A stretch of DNA of 64,000 bases from Dactylonectria macrodidyma (lineage: Eukaryota; Ascomycota; Sordariomycetes; Hypocreales; Nectriaceae): contig JAGMUV010000004.1 of the NCBI GenBank assembly GCA_020744425.1, forward strand, positions 4,402,001 through 4,466,000, read 5' to 3'. Positions 1-11,516 of the stretch are shown piece by piece (within the stretch, counting starts at the first letter, position 1; each line of letters begins with the position of its first letter). A program made the translations under genes and the position numbers. The notes under the pieces are model-generated. The model did not search any database. It was not told where the DNA came from and worked only from the letters and a program-made list of their open reading frames with translations.

Positions 1-632
1 CCCGAGGAGTCAAGGGTTCAGCAACAGCTTCTGACAGTGCCTCCTTACATTGTGGCGAGCTTTTTTCTCCTCTTGGTATCTTGGCTTGCGACTGTATACA
101 ACACTCGACAGTTGTTCCTCTTCCTCAGCGGCCCGTTGGTTATGGTCGGCTATGCGATGCTCCTTAAAAGTACAGATTCAACGGTACGCTATGCTGCAAT
201 CTTCTTGACTGCAAGCAGCGCTTTTTTCAGCGGTTCTCTATGCAACGCACAAGTTAGTGCCAATACCGTGTCGGACACGGCCCGGAACATAGCCATAAGT
301 ACCAATGGTATGTTATGTACATTATGGCCATCAGCGGATTCTGACTAATGTGTTGTTCCATAGGTGTATTTGGATATCTTGGAGGCCTCATTGCGACCTG
401 GACATATCTTCCATGGGATGGACCCATGTACCCGATTGGCAACGGCCTCAACTTGGCAGTCTCGGGAGCTATTTCTATCACATCAATGACATTTCTTTGG
501 TGGATGAAGATGGACAACAAACGGCGTGATGAGAAGACGCGAGCAGAGAAAGAGGAGGAACTATCGGGGTTGACTCAAGCACAAATCTCGGATCTAGATT
601 GGAAGCATCCCGACTTCAGATGGCGACCGTAA
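1..632 (+). CDS. MFS permease, Dal5/allantoate (anion:cation symporter) type, 3' part only
   Basis: The gene enters from the left edge and only the last third is present. Exons are <1..307 and 364..632; the 56-nt intron has a GTATGT donor and TAG acceptor and joins ...STNG to GVFGYLGG in frame. Four hydrophobic helices are visible (about residues 18-37, 42-58, 64-80 and the pair after the intron), followed by a charged cytosolic tail (KMDNKRRDEKTRAEKEEE). The LTVPPY loop and the helix carrying NAQVSAN...ARNIAISTNG are typical of the fungal Dal5/Tna1 family, which imports organic anions such as allantoate, nicotinate or pantothenate across the plasma membrane. Substrate cannot be told. The nearest gene downstream is a secreted FAD oxidase, so a link to small-molecule uptake or metabolism is possible but unproved. 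Confidence 0.85.
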
Positions 633-1565
633 TTCCCTGTTCAGAGGCGATTTGAGGTTGGAATTAGGGGGCTTGAGCGTGGATAACCCGATGCCAGATA
701 TAGGATCCTAGCTTTAACAGTGAGCGTCATCAATAACAGCCGTAAAAACACGGGGCATGAAATTCGGTAGAACGTTGCATTTTGATACTTCACTGCCTTG
801 CCCGCATCTCCATTGACGTTGTGGTGGGTGCCTTTGCGAGGGACCTCGCTCTCGCATAGCGTTCACCTAGAGACGTCACCATGACACCACGTGGTTACAG
901 TCATCCACCTACACTAAGTGCACCACCACTACGCAACAAAGTATCATCGCCACGGGCTCAAACTTACGACGTGTAAGGAGGAAAATCTCAGATTTCATTA
1001 GGGCCAAGCCTGCTGCGATGTGCATTCAATGAGCCGTCGATGGGATAGTTGATTGCCTCTGGTTTTGTCGAATCGTTGTCGAAATTATCGTCACAGCTAG
1101 TCAAGTTGAAAACTAACAGTTAAGCCCAGTAATGTTACCTGCTTGAGCTTGGTGCTTTCTGTGATAAGTTGAAACATGGCCCTTGCGAGAGTGTCAGGCA
1201 TCGAGTCACCCATCCCTGGTTCCGGCATCTACATAGTCCCCGAGGTTCCGTACTTCCCGAAGAGTGTAACCCTTGGGGCTTAGACGACTCGTTATGTAGT
1301 GTTCAACTCACCGGGTGTGTCGGCTCAATGCGGCAGAAGCGTACCTTAGCTTTCGCTTTCGCTTTCGTACGTATATGGGACCCCAAAGCTGTCTCATAGG
1401 GGGCCCAATGGCAGTCAGCCATCATGTTGTCCCTCGTGAACGCTTCGTGAAGTCTATGCACGGAGTGTATACGCCAAGACTGCCGAGCAGGATAAAAGAC
1501 CAACAAGGTTACCTCATTCTTCTCAAAATATCATCATCCTGTAGGTCTCAATAACTCATAAGACC
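633..1565. other. Intergenic, no gene seen
   Basis: Mixed-composition spacer. Short open frames exist but show no domain, codon bias or splice structure that I would trust. It should hold the terminator of the permease and the promoter of the FAD oxidase; no clear TATA box was picked out. Confidence 0.6.
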
Positions 1566-3326
1566 ATGACCCGAACCATGCCAATGTCCCTCAGTTTAGT
1601 TGCCGCGAGCGTGCATGCGTTGTCTATCTTGTTCGGTGCCGCCGAGGGACATGTCCAACCCTATTTCAATAGGGTCGACTGTGTAAGTGCAGCCACCTCT
1701 AAATACTTTCCCGGCTGGGAATTCTATGTTCATCCATAATATCCAGTGTTCTCTCATTCGGGCAGACCTTCCAGGGAAGGTTTTGACAGCCGGTATAGAC
1801 AATTTCACTACATCTATCGAGGCCTACTACTCTGCGCAAGCTCAAGAGATGGTGCCGAGCTGTGTGGTTCTGCCGACAACCTCGTTAGATGTCTCTAATG
1901 CCATCAAGATCTTGACTGCAGGGTTCAAGAGTTCTGATGAATCTTGTCATTTCGCCATCCGTAGCGGAGGGTAAGCAGAGCTACGCTCCCAACATCCTTC
2001 TATGCGTACTCACAAATCGCTTAGACACACACCTGGCGCAGGTCTCAATAACATAAACGGCGGCGTCACCATTGATTTGTCCAAGTTGGATGCTGTTATC
2101 CCGAGCCGAGACCGAAGTACAGTTAGAGTCGGCCCAGGGAACAGATGGGGCGGCGTGTACCAGAGACTCGATGCTCTGAATTTGACCGTCCTTGGAGGAC
2201 GTTCGCCAACAGTTGGTGTTGGTGGTCTCCTGATGGGAGGTGCTTAATCCTGCTCCTGCATGCCTGAGTTATGTCTTGCTGAACAAAGCTGATCAATCTC
2301 GATGCAGGGGGGCTTTCATTCTTCTCCCCAAGATATGGCATGTCTTGCAACAATGTTATCAACTACGAGGTAAGTTGGCTAAAGGGGGTAGTTTTGACTT
2401 AAGATAACTACTTACAAGATGTCCAGATTGTCCTTGCTGGCGGCAAGATTGTTAATGCCAATCAGCACTCTTATATTGATCTATATAAAGCCCTCAAAGG
2501 TGGATCAAACAACTTTGGCATCGTGACCAGCTTCGACTTGCGTGCAGTTGAGGTTGGTGAAATGTGGGGCGGCACAGCTATGTACAACACAACGGCGCTG
2601 CCAGACCTATTTGAAAGATTCTCCGAGTTTGCTAATAGCGATGGCTACGACCCATACGCTCAACTGACTCTTCTCTACGGCCGCGCAGGCCGAGGCAATA
2701 TCGTCATGACTCACCAGCATTACACCAAGCCTGAAGCGCCGCCCCAATTTGTCTTTGCAGCATTCACTCCCTACCAGACCAGCAAGACCTTTCGAGTTGC
2801 AAACCTCACAAACCTGGTTGGTGAGCTCATTGCTGTCCCTGACGGTGGTACCATCCGCAAGGCATTTGCGAGTGCAACCTACAAGAACAAACCTGAAATG
2901 TTTCATCAATTCCATAAAATCGCCAATGCCACCACGGACAAGCTTTTCGACGTGCCGGGTCTTCAGTTTGTTATCTCCATGCAGCCATTTGGCCAGTTCC
3001 TCACCACAAAAGGCCTCGGCGATACCTTCCTAGGCCTTGAGCCCAAGGACGGCGATCGGGTCATATTTGCTATGACCGTCTCCTGGAAAAACAAATCAGA
3101 CGATGAGCTCGTCAATTCTTCCTTACGGGAGCTCTTGGAGCAAGGTAAGACATTGTCGGAAGAACTAGATGCGGCCGATGACTATATTTTCATGAACTAC
3201 GCCTCACCTTGGCAAGATGTCTATGCTGGTGTGGGCAAGAAGAACCGCGAGTCCCTGAAAATGATCAGCAAGAAGTATGACCCTTTGCAGCTCTTCCGAA
3301 AGAATGTTGCTGGATTCAGGTTTTGA
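1566..3326 (+). CDS. Secreted FAD-linked oxidoreductase, berberine-bridge-enzyme (BBE) type
   Basis: Exons 1566..1682, 1747..1970, 2025..2239, 2308..2369 and 2427..3326 give 505 residues; all four introns (54-68 nt) keep frame and rebuild family motifs across the joints. The N terminus is hydrophobic (LSLVAASVHALSILFGAAEG), consistent with secretion. RSGGH (His115) is the site where FAD is normally attached through the 8-alpha-methyl group; GRSPTVGVGGLLMGGG and KGGSNNFGIVT are the other FAD-binding (PCMH) signatures. The Cys of the bicovalent class is replaced (Ser in GRSPTVG), so FAD is probably held by His only. A C-terminal BBE-like segment ends with MNYASPWQDVY and KYDPLQLFRKN. Such enzymes oxidise alcohols, sugars or alkaloid-like substrates with O2. 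Substrate unknown. Intron 3 has a weak GTGCTT donor, yet it restores GGGLSFFSPRYG exactly. Confidence 0.88.
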
Positions 3327-4563
3327 CCTCCTAGCTAAGTGCGCGAACCCAGTTGAAGAATTCAGTGCCCATTGTGAGATATTTGTACCTGGAGGGTGCA
3401 TGCTGATTTAAATAACATTCTCTTTGGATCTGTCCAGTTATTTCCCTGAAGACTGATTATGCTATTTCAATTTGCTATTAGGCTACGTTCTTTACAGTTC
3501 TATGCTTGTATTTCAGGTCGTTGATATAAATTGCCAGTGGAATTACTGCCTTTTTTGCCTTTTTTACGACACCAGATGTCTTTCTTCATTGATGTTAGTA
3601 GGGTTCTCTCAGCATCCTTAACACGGTGCTACACAATCTGCAAACCATCATGCATACCCCCAGGGGCTCTGTAACCTTTTGGCGGTGTTGGTCGGATCGT
3701 ACTTTAGCCCATGTACGCTGTACTGCTCGCAGCTGACCAAAGGATCTGTTACTTCAATACTTAACGAAACCACGCCCGTCGCATTCCTCGCGATGTATCG
3801 CCTTTCTTTACAGGGGCCAGACTTGCCGCAAACATGACCAGCTTGGAAGGTGTCTTGTTGTCCTGATCCGGTGGTAGATTGACTCGACTCGCACGAGCAA
3901 TAGCATGTGTAAGAAATGTGAGAGAGCGTCATACTTGCCATATGGCAGGCTTGAGTATGTCGATGCAGAAAGTGGCACGATACCAAGAAGCGCATGTTGT
4001 GAACGGAACATGCACCAGCTCCACTAAAACATTAATATGTGGACATAACATGACCCACTCTAGTGAGACCTGAGACTCCGACATCTTGACAACCTGGCGA
4101 TATGATCAAATTGGCGAATCCACAAATCGCTACAGTTTAGGCAACCATGCTTATTACCCATCCAGCTAGCGTTCCGGAAGTTCACGTAATTTAGCAACTT
4201 GCTCTGATGTGGCTAGGGTTCCGTATCAACTGCCCCTCGTACCGTACCTCGCCTTGATTAGGCTAGCGTTCCGGACTGTTAAAGGTTAAATTCGAAGGTG
4301 GGCCAGCCAGACAGTAGGGCTATTAACTGTTTGGAAACGCTAAAGTGAGTTGACCCTTCGTCGGACTGAAGCTTCAAGTGTGTATCCTGTGAACTCCATC
4401 AGAAATCATCGGGTATCATGTTGCAAGAATCCACCATGATCCACACAACGCCTGCATACCGCGCTGAGCTCGAGGGTGGGGGCGTAACAAAGCAATGAGG
4501 TGATAAGGATCAGTGTGTTCAATTAATCAGAAACGAAGGAGTTTGTGGTCAATTTACAGCCTA
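3327..4563. other. Intergenic, no gene seen
   Basis: Convergent spacer between the FAD oxidase and the minus-strand oxidoreductase. A 14-base unit GCTAGCGTTCCGGA occurs twice about 100 bp apart (near 4166 and 4262), with a third imperfect copy between them. No protein-like frame could be supported. Confidence 0.5.
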
Positions 4564-5858
4564 TTAGATACTATAGACAATCTTTTCTCCACTGACTGGA
4601 CGCAGATGAACCTTCTGAGACTCTCCAGACTGCTCAACCTTGGTGGGGCCGATCAGTGTGAATCCCTCTGGAATAATGCTCTCCAGACCGCCGGGCATTT
4701 GGCGAGTGGGATTGGGCTGCAATAGAACCTTGTCGCTTTCTCTACCCGACCCAAGGAAGTTGTAGTATTCGACAGCGAATTTGCGTGCTTCTGGGTCAGC
4801 TGGTATGGTCACACCGCCTTTCAAAAAATCAACATCCGATCTTGCTTGTATAATAACGGGATGGGTGTACAACTGACCGTGGTAAACAATCTCCTCGCCG
4901 AGACCTTCCCAGACTGCGCCAATGATCGGCTTTATCTTGAGTGCTGCCAGGTCAAAGTTGCCAGCTTCAGGGCTTCGATACGCCACAAACTTTCCCTTGG
5001 GCACAAGGGTGCTTTCAACTTGGCCAATAGTGGGTCCGATGGAAATGGCATCGACAGCATAGTGAACGCCGGAGCTATCCCTTGTGGCTTCTCGGACCTT
5101 CTCAGTCCACGAAGAATCTCGGTAGTCGACGAGAACATCATAGTGATATGGCGCAGCCCGCAACAGGGCATGCTTGGACGCGCTAGCCGCTCCAATAAGA
5201 CGAATCTTCCTACCCGACGTCTGCTCAGCAATCTTGATCAACTGGGCAGCATACAGTCCGACAGAGGATGTCGCGCCGTAGACGAGGATATTGACGGGCT
5301 CGCTTGAGTTCAAGTCGAGGTCTTGAAAGCCCTCCGTCTTGTAGAATGGACAGGGGAGCTGGAGGCGTGCAAAGACACCTTGAGCAGCAGTGAGACCACA
5401 CAGATTGATGGTAGAAGCTTGCTCTAGAGACAAGGAGGCAGGAACACTCCAGGCAAGATCGTAGTCAATGACGAGGTACTCTGCAAATGCTCCAGGGCGG
5501 TCATTCGCAGAACCAGCTAGTGAAACCAACATCAGTTTTAGTCATGTCAGTGCACACATTGCCGTCGTTCCTAACGGAACTTACCGCCCTGCAGAAAACC
5601 GGCCACATGTGCCCCGACCTTGGCTCGCGCATCGTCAAGGCCCGAGAGACCCTCTCCCACTTGCGTCACCTCGCCAGCAAAATCACTTCCAATGACGCGG
5701 TTTTGGGTAGCCATGGGCATAACAACGTAGAGGGGATCCACGATGTTCAGTGCGACAGCACGAACGCGTACGAGGATTTGGGTTGGGCCTGGTGTAGGAG
5801 TTGGAACATCCTGCAAGCTAACGGACTTGGTCTCCGGTGTTAACACAAGGCCTCTCAT
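4564..5858 (-). CDS. Zinc-binding-dehydrogenase-like oxidoreductase (ToxD / trans-enoyl reductase group)
   Basis: Exons 5858..5585 and 5516..4564 (minus strand) give 408 residues; the 68-nt intron has a GTAAGT donor and CTAG acceptor and keeps frame (LQG-AGSANDRPGAFAEYL). The MDR fold is clear: N-terminal GroES-like half with IGSDFAGEVTQVGEG and DARAKVGAHVAGF, then a Rossmann half with NILVYGATSSVGLYAAQLIK, and later VDAISIGPT and GKFVAYRSPE. No structural-zinc cysteines are present, which fits the ToxD/LovC-type NADPH enoyl or quinone reductases used as stand-alone partners of fungal polyketide synthases or in detoxification. No polyketide synthase lies in the window, so the pathway cannot be named. 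A TATA-like box lies about 80 nt upstream of the ATG. Confidence 0.87.
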
Positions 5859-5938
5859 GATGTTGTTGTAGTAAAGGGCGAAAGAAGAGAGGTAAGATGT
5901 GTCTGATGTCTACTTTCCATGCCGACCTTGGAGTCGCT

Positions 5939-5946
5939 CTTATATA
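5939..5946 (-). promoter_or_regulatory. TATA-like box of the ToxD-like oxidoreductase gene
   Basis: The minus strand reads TATATAAG about 80 nt upstream of the ATG at 5858. Position and sequence fit a core promoter element; no transcript evidence is available. Confidence 0.5.
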
Positions 5947-6059
5947 GATGTCACTGGTTACGTAAGTCGGCCGAGTGCTGGACAAAACGCCTGGACACGT
6001 TCGGAACTTGGAACTTAAATCCGGGGGCTGAATGCCATTACTAATTCACGCAGAGATAT

Positions 6060-6150
6060 GGAGGTAGAGAGAAAGACAGAAAAGAGGAGGGGGCTAAGGC
6101 GAAGGGGGGGGGGGGGGGGGGAACAGGGGGGAGTGGAAGGCAAGGAAGAC
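6060..6150 (+). repeat. Homopurine tract with an 18-base G run
   Basis: A stretch made almost only of A and G contains an uninterrupted run of 18 G (6104-6121) followed by a further G6. Such tracts can form quadruplex or triplex structures and are prone to length change and assembly error. It sits exactly at the switch from normal to very AT-rich sequence. Confidence 0.85.
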
Positions 6151-6159
6151 AAAGTCAAA

Positions 6160-6490
6160 ACTTACAACGTACTTTTAAAATATTCTATAATAATTTCAGA
6201 AAATTAAATAATACTAAATATAATACTAGAAAGATTAAAAAATGATTAAAATAGTAAAAGAACAATATAAGAAGAAAAAATTGAAAAAAATATATTAAAA
6301 CTTATACTAGAAATTTCCTTACAAATATATATTAATTAAATTAAAGGATTCTATTATTAATTATTTAAAATTTATAAAATATATCTGATGAATGTATTTA
6401 AAATAACAATTATGACCCTAGATGTGTTATTTACTAGCATTATATTGAGGTAGTTGATGGTTCTTAAGTGGTTTTAAACTCACTAGATTA
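6160..6490. other. AT-rich block, probable decayed repeat
   Basis: About 330 bp almost free of G/C runs, rich in TAATA and AAATTA words and without open frames. Composition matches the transposon block at 38-47 kb and suggests an old RIP-damaged insertion, but no terminal repeats or coding remnant can be recognised. Confidence 0.5.
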
Positions 6491-6852
6491 AAAAATGGGG
6501 AAAAACCACCCAGAAATCTACTGGAAATGTGACTATTCTCTTACAAGCACCTACTGCAGATCACCATGCCAGACAAGACATCATCACCGGTCTAAGAAGC
6601 GTTTCACATATAATGGCCCGTCTTATACTGCTGACTCATTCACTCCCACCATGGCCTCAATTCTTGTGCAGTCTAGTAGATTCCGTAGCGTACAGAGGTC
6701 GTCATTACATCATTGCCAGCAAACAAGCTCGTACTAAGTAGACCTGGCAGAATTGGAATTGGCAGCCACCAATTGAGCCCTTGGCGTGTTGCGCTCTTCC
6801 TGACCGGTCAATCGTCAGCAAGTTCCCGTTTTTCAGCTTTAATTCAACTATA

Positions 6853-7206
6853 CTAGAGGGCATGAAGATGGGCGACCCTGTCCCAAACGGAAAGCCTTCG
6901 CATATTTCTGAACCTCAATATGCTACCGCCATCCAGATTTCTTTTCTCACAGATCGGATTTCTAACTTGCCTGTAGAAACCTGTTACTCCCGATAAAAAT
7001 TCACTTGCACGGCCTACTGCCTTTTCCGAGGTTAGGATGTAAGTAGCATCTTCCGTGATCATGTTGACACATTGGTGGGTCTCACCTGGTGCGTCAGAAA
7101 CGTTGTAAAACGTATTCAGAAACTTTCGATGATGTGGATGTTGACTGATTGGTCCGACTGACATCTGCATACTGTAGGACTCGCCCATGTTTGCTATTGG
7201 GCTCAA
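6853..7206 (-). pseudogene. Truncated NTF2-like / SnoaL-like protein fragment
   Basis: On the minus strand the frame starting at 7206 reads HHRKFLNTFYNVSDAPG, later MITEDATYILTSEKAVGR. This spacing (Phe-Tyr-x-x-Ser-Asp, then Glu-Asp-Ala-Thr about 20 residues on, then a Lys-x-x-Gly-Arg) resembles the first third of fungal SnoaL-like/NTF2-fold proteins, which usually have about 130 residues. After GRASEFLSG the resemblance ends and the frame runs into sequence with no family features. I read it as the 5' remnant of a gene that lost its 3' part. A chance open frame is the alternative. Confidence 0.4.
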
Positions 7207-8539
7207 CCAAGATCAAGTAGCTCACTAGCCGTCTACTAAGCTTTATGTAAGATGTCAGCTTCTACATCCTAATCATAATTAGTAACATCGTCTTAGATTA
7301 GCATCCGAAGCTGTGGGGTAAACTCAGCTACCTCACAGATCTTATCCCCTTTGATATATAGCACATGAACTGCTAGTCCGAAGGCATCAATAAAGACTCT
7401 GCCCTGACTGCAGGTTCACCATTTGCAAGGACTTATAGTGCAACCTGTAGAGTACTACCAGTGGCCACTTCTCAGCTTCAACGCTGTACCTTTGCCTAAC
7501 TGAGACTAGGGCAAACCAGATATCTTCACAATCTACTATCAATTTCAGAACTTTTACGATGCCTGCATGTCATATGAATGGTAGTGATTAACAATAGAGA
7601 CAGGAGGAAGATTGGAAAGGATAATTCGAAACGGTTATGAAAGCTTCCAAAGTTTTACCAAAGTCAGGATTGGGCGTCAGGATAAAGTCAATATTTAAAG
7701 GCATTAGAGTTATTCAATTGTAGAAAGCAGGATCGGATCTTTCGAACCCCTTGCAGAGCAATCGAGATAATGATGCAACGTATGACCCCGGGACTTTAAT
7801 CGGAGAGGCAATTACATATTAGGCGCGGGTCAATGACGGCTGGAGCCCCAGCAGCCCAATGACGTCCATGACATGGCTGTAATGAACTTTCCACGGCCAA
7901 TCATGGCCGCCTGTAAAACATATCGTATGCCCCAGGGACAATATCACGGATCTCTCGTGTCCGTTCCAAAACGCATGGCGAACCACCAAGAAAAGTGACA
8001 ACGACCAGCCACAAAGATGTCCACATTACGGAGGAGAGCACTCAAGTGCAGTCAAAGCGTCTTCCTCTTGATGGAACGTGGTCATCAACTGCCGACCCAC
8101 CACCTTTGGGCAAACCTTAGATTCAAATCTGCCATCGTCGGATGAGACGTCATGGACCCTTGCCGCTTCCCCAATCGATCACATCCCCTTAACTAATTTA
8201 GAGCGATCTGGCCCTCGGAGCAAATCTGAGTGCTACAGAAATTGTACTGAACCGATTGTAGCTGAAGAGCGCTATCTCAAGTACGTGGGTTTCAGTCATG
8301 ACATCACCACTTTGAGACTGCCAGCAAGCTTAATGCCATATGACCAACCTCTCATCCCACAGAAGACTCAGGGGCCAAGAGGGAGTATATGAATATCTAT
8401 TCACTTTGTCGTCCATGATCGCCGCTCCAGGACTCAGCATGCCCTCAACCGCCGCCTCGCTTCATCAACGGGTTCGTCGCAGCGCTCAAGTTGTACAAAC
8501 GGGCCGAACCAGACTCCCTTTCCTGTGCCTGCAACCAAG
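7207..8539. other. Intergenic, no gene seen
   Basis: Ordinary-composition spacer of about 1.3 kb upstream of the decayed MFS gene. Short open frames on both strands have no recognisable features. Confidence 0.5.
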
Positions 8540-10384
8540 ATGGCACCAACCGAGATCACGAAGCTATCCCTTGACCCAGCTGACGGCCCGTCGCACGACG
8601 TGGAGAGGCACCATCTAAGCAGCTCCGAGCTGCGCGACCTCGAAGGTCTGACCCTCTACGAGAAGAAATGCGTCTTGATCAATCGCGAAATCGATGCGCA
8701 GGGCATGGGGAAAGACCCGTGGTACATTTGGCGCCTCTGTGGGTTCGGGTACCTTTTAGGCCTGCTATGGGTCCAGGCTTTCGGGCTGGTCCTAGGCGCA
8801 CTGAACAAGAGCTGGGTTTCGGCAACGATGAGTCGGGCAACATTTCGACCAGCTTCAATGCTGGATTGACCGCTGGAGCCTTTGTCTGGGGTTTTCTAGC
8901 CGACATAATCGGTGCGTTGGGATGCCTCTGCTCTGCTTTCACCCTTCCTCGACCTACATCAAGCTCACTCACCTTGTCCAGGCCGTCACTGGGCTTTCAA
9001 TTTGACGTGTCTCATATCTTCAGTCTTTGGCCTGTGTCTGGGTGCTTCGAACAACTATACAACATTCCTTGTCCTGGCCGCCTTCGTTGGCGTTGGCGTT
9101 GGCGGCAACATCCCCATCGATACAACGATCACGCTCAAATTCATCCCTCAGGTCAGTCATAGCGCCTCGGCCAAAGTCCCTTCCTTACTCGCTTTAGAAC
9201 AAACGGTTCCTGCTGGCATGCCTGTTCGTCTTTCAGCCTATCGGCGTGGTAATTTGCAGCGCATTCGCATTTGGCTTCATCCCTCCCTACTCATGTTCTC
9301 CCAATTTTTCCGAGTCAGAACCCCTTCCATCGTGCAACAATGCGGATCCAGGGGCAAGGCGCTGTTCCCGCTCGTCCGACATGGGCTGGAGATATCTCTT
9401 ATTTGCACTAGGCGGGATCACGCTCTTCATCTTTTGCTTGAGATTTTTTGTTTTCAACTTCAGAGAGACCCCAAAGTTCCTCATCTACCGTGGCCGAGAC
9501 GAAGAAGCCATCTAGACTCTCCAGCACATGTCAAAGACAAACGGTCGGCACTGTAACCTCTCTCTAGAGAAGCTAGAGGCTCTGGAAACCGATGGGAGCT
9601 CCATGGGAAGCGGCAGCTGCAGCAGTGCCACGCCCGCACTTGGGGGTGGCTCCACGCAACTCAAGATGCAGTGGAAGGACAAGTGGAGACTTGAGCTTGG
9701 CCGTTACAAGATGCTGTTCGATGGTTTCCAAATGACGCGTCTGACGGTCCTGACATGGCTGACCTACATCATGGACTTTTGGGGATTCACAGTCGCCGGT
9801 ATTTTATTTCCATCCATGTTTCAACGGCCTCACTGACACTCTTAGGATACTATCTTCCCACCATCCTTGCCATCAAGAATGGCTCCGAATCTGTCAGCCT
9901 TTCATCAACTTACGCAGCATACATATACACCTACGCACCCGGGATCTTTGGCGTGTTGCTCGGCGCCTCAATGTATCGAGTCCCTGCTATCGGTCGCAAG
10001 TGGACTATGGTGGCGTCTGCAGCACTAATGGGAACCTCAAGCATCCTCTTCTCAACTGCCGACACACGAGCTAAGAACGAAGGTCTGTTCACGATGGAGT
10101 ACTTCTTTCAGTCCATGTTCAACGCCGTGTTGTATGGCTGGACTCCAGAAGCGTTCCCTGGCCCCGTCCGTGCCACAGCTTGTGGTGTCGTGAGTTTTGG
10201 GGGCCGTCTCTTCGGTATTGTGAGTCCCTTGATTACAAAGCATTTTTACGGTCAGACTGAGGGTCCTAGAGGCGGTGATATCAACAGCGTCCTGTATCTG
10301 GCGGGTGGCGTCATGTTGGGTTGTGTGGTGACCACGGCACTTTTACCATCCGATTTGATGGTAGCCAAGGACGAACGATCTTGA
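8540..10384 (+). pseudogene. MFS metabolite transporter (sugar/SV2-like), broken by a frameshift and a TAG stop
   Basis: Exon-like pieces 8540..8911, 8982..9151, 9198..9798 and 9846..10384 join in frame across three GT-AG introns (70, 46 and 47 nt) into a 12-helix MFS protein: WYIWRLCGFGYLL, ADIIGRHWAFNLTCLISSVFG, LVLAAFVGVGVGGNIPIDT, LACLFVFQPIGVVICSAFAF, MGWRYLLFALGGITLF, FTVAGYYLPTIL, WTPEAFPGPVRATACG. Two lesions interrupt it. Near 8800 a single base is missing, so helix 1 (LVLGAL) and the following ELGFGNDESGNIST lie in different frames. At 9513-9515 a TAG replaces a sense codon in EEAI-stop-TLQHMSKTNG, where CAG would fit. In the family the protein carries organic solutes over the plasma membrane. 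An assembly error could explain the frameshift but not both lesions easily. Confidence 0.8.
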
Positions 10385-10672
10385 CATTGCACTCTTTATT
10401 GAACAAGGAGCACAGTTGCTTGATAGAGATCGTTTTGAATTGTTGGTGATGAATTTGTTGCAGCTACGCTCAGAAGCAGTCGGGGCCGAGAGGGGTGAAC
10501 ACTACAACCTTAATGCCACGCATTCCGGCAATTGAATTGGAGGACACAGTCAAGGAGCGATAAGATTAATACTAAATATACTAAATATACTAAATGGATA
10601 CACGAAGCAGATAGTAAGAACAGTACGCAACTGTATCCCATTTGACCCAAAAACACAAGTGACCTACTCCGT

Positions 10673-11404
10673 TCAGCACGAATATGTCACGTAGTAGCCG
10701 TTATTCTCGTCTTGTTTCAGATAAACCTTGCTGTTGCCGTCCTTGTTTCTAAGAGAAACCTTGATGTAAACAGTCTCGGAGCACTCATATCCACCTCCGA
10801 TATGAAGATCGGCATCAAGGTCATCCCAGTTGGTAAAGTCCATACCGGCAAAGTCGTCCTCCCTGACAAAGGGCTCGATGGAATTGTATGTCACCTTTTC
10901 TCCCTCCTTGGGAAAGCCCGTCATCAGCCTCGCCTCAGACAAGGCATCCTTGCCCTTGACGACGAAAACTCGCTCAATCCGCTCTCCCTGCTGCCAGCCC
11001 AGTGAGCACTCTTTTGCACTGGCCGGGATTCCCTTGAACACGAGGACTTGCTCGACTTGGGACGCGTTGTTGTACGTCTCGAGGTGCACGCCAGCGACGG
11101 GGTCCTTGGCGAGATCTGGGTGCTTGGGGAAGACATCGTAGATAACCGAGGGTATGAGTTGCACCGTTTCAGAGCCTGTGGGACAATCGCTCCGTGTGGA
11201 ATCCGAGTTCGAGTTTTGCGAAGGGGTGGAGACAGAGCTGCAGGGATCCTGGCTGAAGCAGCCTTTGTTGTCCCCGCAGGCGTAGTAGGCGGTGCCCTGG
11301 GGACAGTCTGTGTGATGTTGCCGAGCAACGTTGTTTGTCGGGACGGCATTGGCCACTGCCATCACACAAGCCAGAGAGGTGACGATTCTGGTAAAGGAAG
11401 GCAT
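10673..11404 (-). CDS. Secreted cysteine-containing protein with a But2-like C-terminal domain
   Basis: Single exon, 243 residues. Residues 1-20 (MPSFTRIVTSLACVMAVANA) form a signal peptide. A short cysteine module follows, DCPQGTAYYACGDNKGCFSQ then DPC, which recurs in fungal surface proteins ahead of But2 domains. A Ser/Asn/Thr-rich linker comes next. The C-terminal 165 residues look like the But2 fold (IPSVIYDVFPKHPDLA, VLVFKGIPASAKECSLGWQQG, and a terminal VTYSC). The protein is probably exported or cell-wall bound; no enzyme motif is seen. Function is unknown, and small secreted proteins of this kind in plant-associated fungi are often effector candidates. A TATA-like sequence lies about 105 nt upstream. 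Confidence 0.8.
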   Translation of the reverse strand: MPSFTRIVTSLACVMAVANAVPTNNVARQHHTDCPQGTAYYACGDNKGCFSQDPCSSVSTPSQNSNSDSTRSDCPTGSETVQLIPSVIYDVFPKHPDLAKDPVAGVHLETYNNASQVEQVLVFKGIPASAKECSLGWQQGERIERVFVVKGKDALSEARLMTGFPKEGEKVTYNSIEPFVREDDFAGMDFTNWDDLDADLHIGGGYECSETVYIKVSLRNKDGNSKVYLKQDENNGYYVTYSC

Positions 11405-11507
11405 GGTTGTGATGGCTGGGTTGGTGTTTGAGCTGATGAATCGATATGATAGCGCAATGGGATGATGTAGGAATATGGATAAACAAATATGACGTCGGGA
11501 TGCGGGG

Positions 11508-11516
11508 AATATATAC
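11508..11516 (-). promoter_or_regulatory. TATA-like box of the But2-type gene
   Basis: The minus strand reads GTATATATT about 105 nt upstream of the ATG at 11404. Confidence 0.4.

Noticed and set aside
1169..1399. Open frame of 76 codons with a Phe/Arg-Phe/Ala repeat
   Set aside because: No ATG context, family or splice partner; the repeat comes from a CTTTCG tandem on the DNA.
3648..3995. Minus-strand frame of 115 codons in the 3.3-4.6 kb spacer
   Set aside because: Composition is random and rich in Cys/Ser/His; no domain or signal peptide.
4846..5307. Plus-strand frame of 153 codons
   Set aside because: Antisense shadow of the ToxD-like oxidoreductase, whose reading frame has clear motifs.
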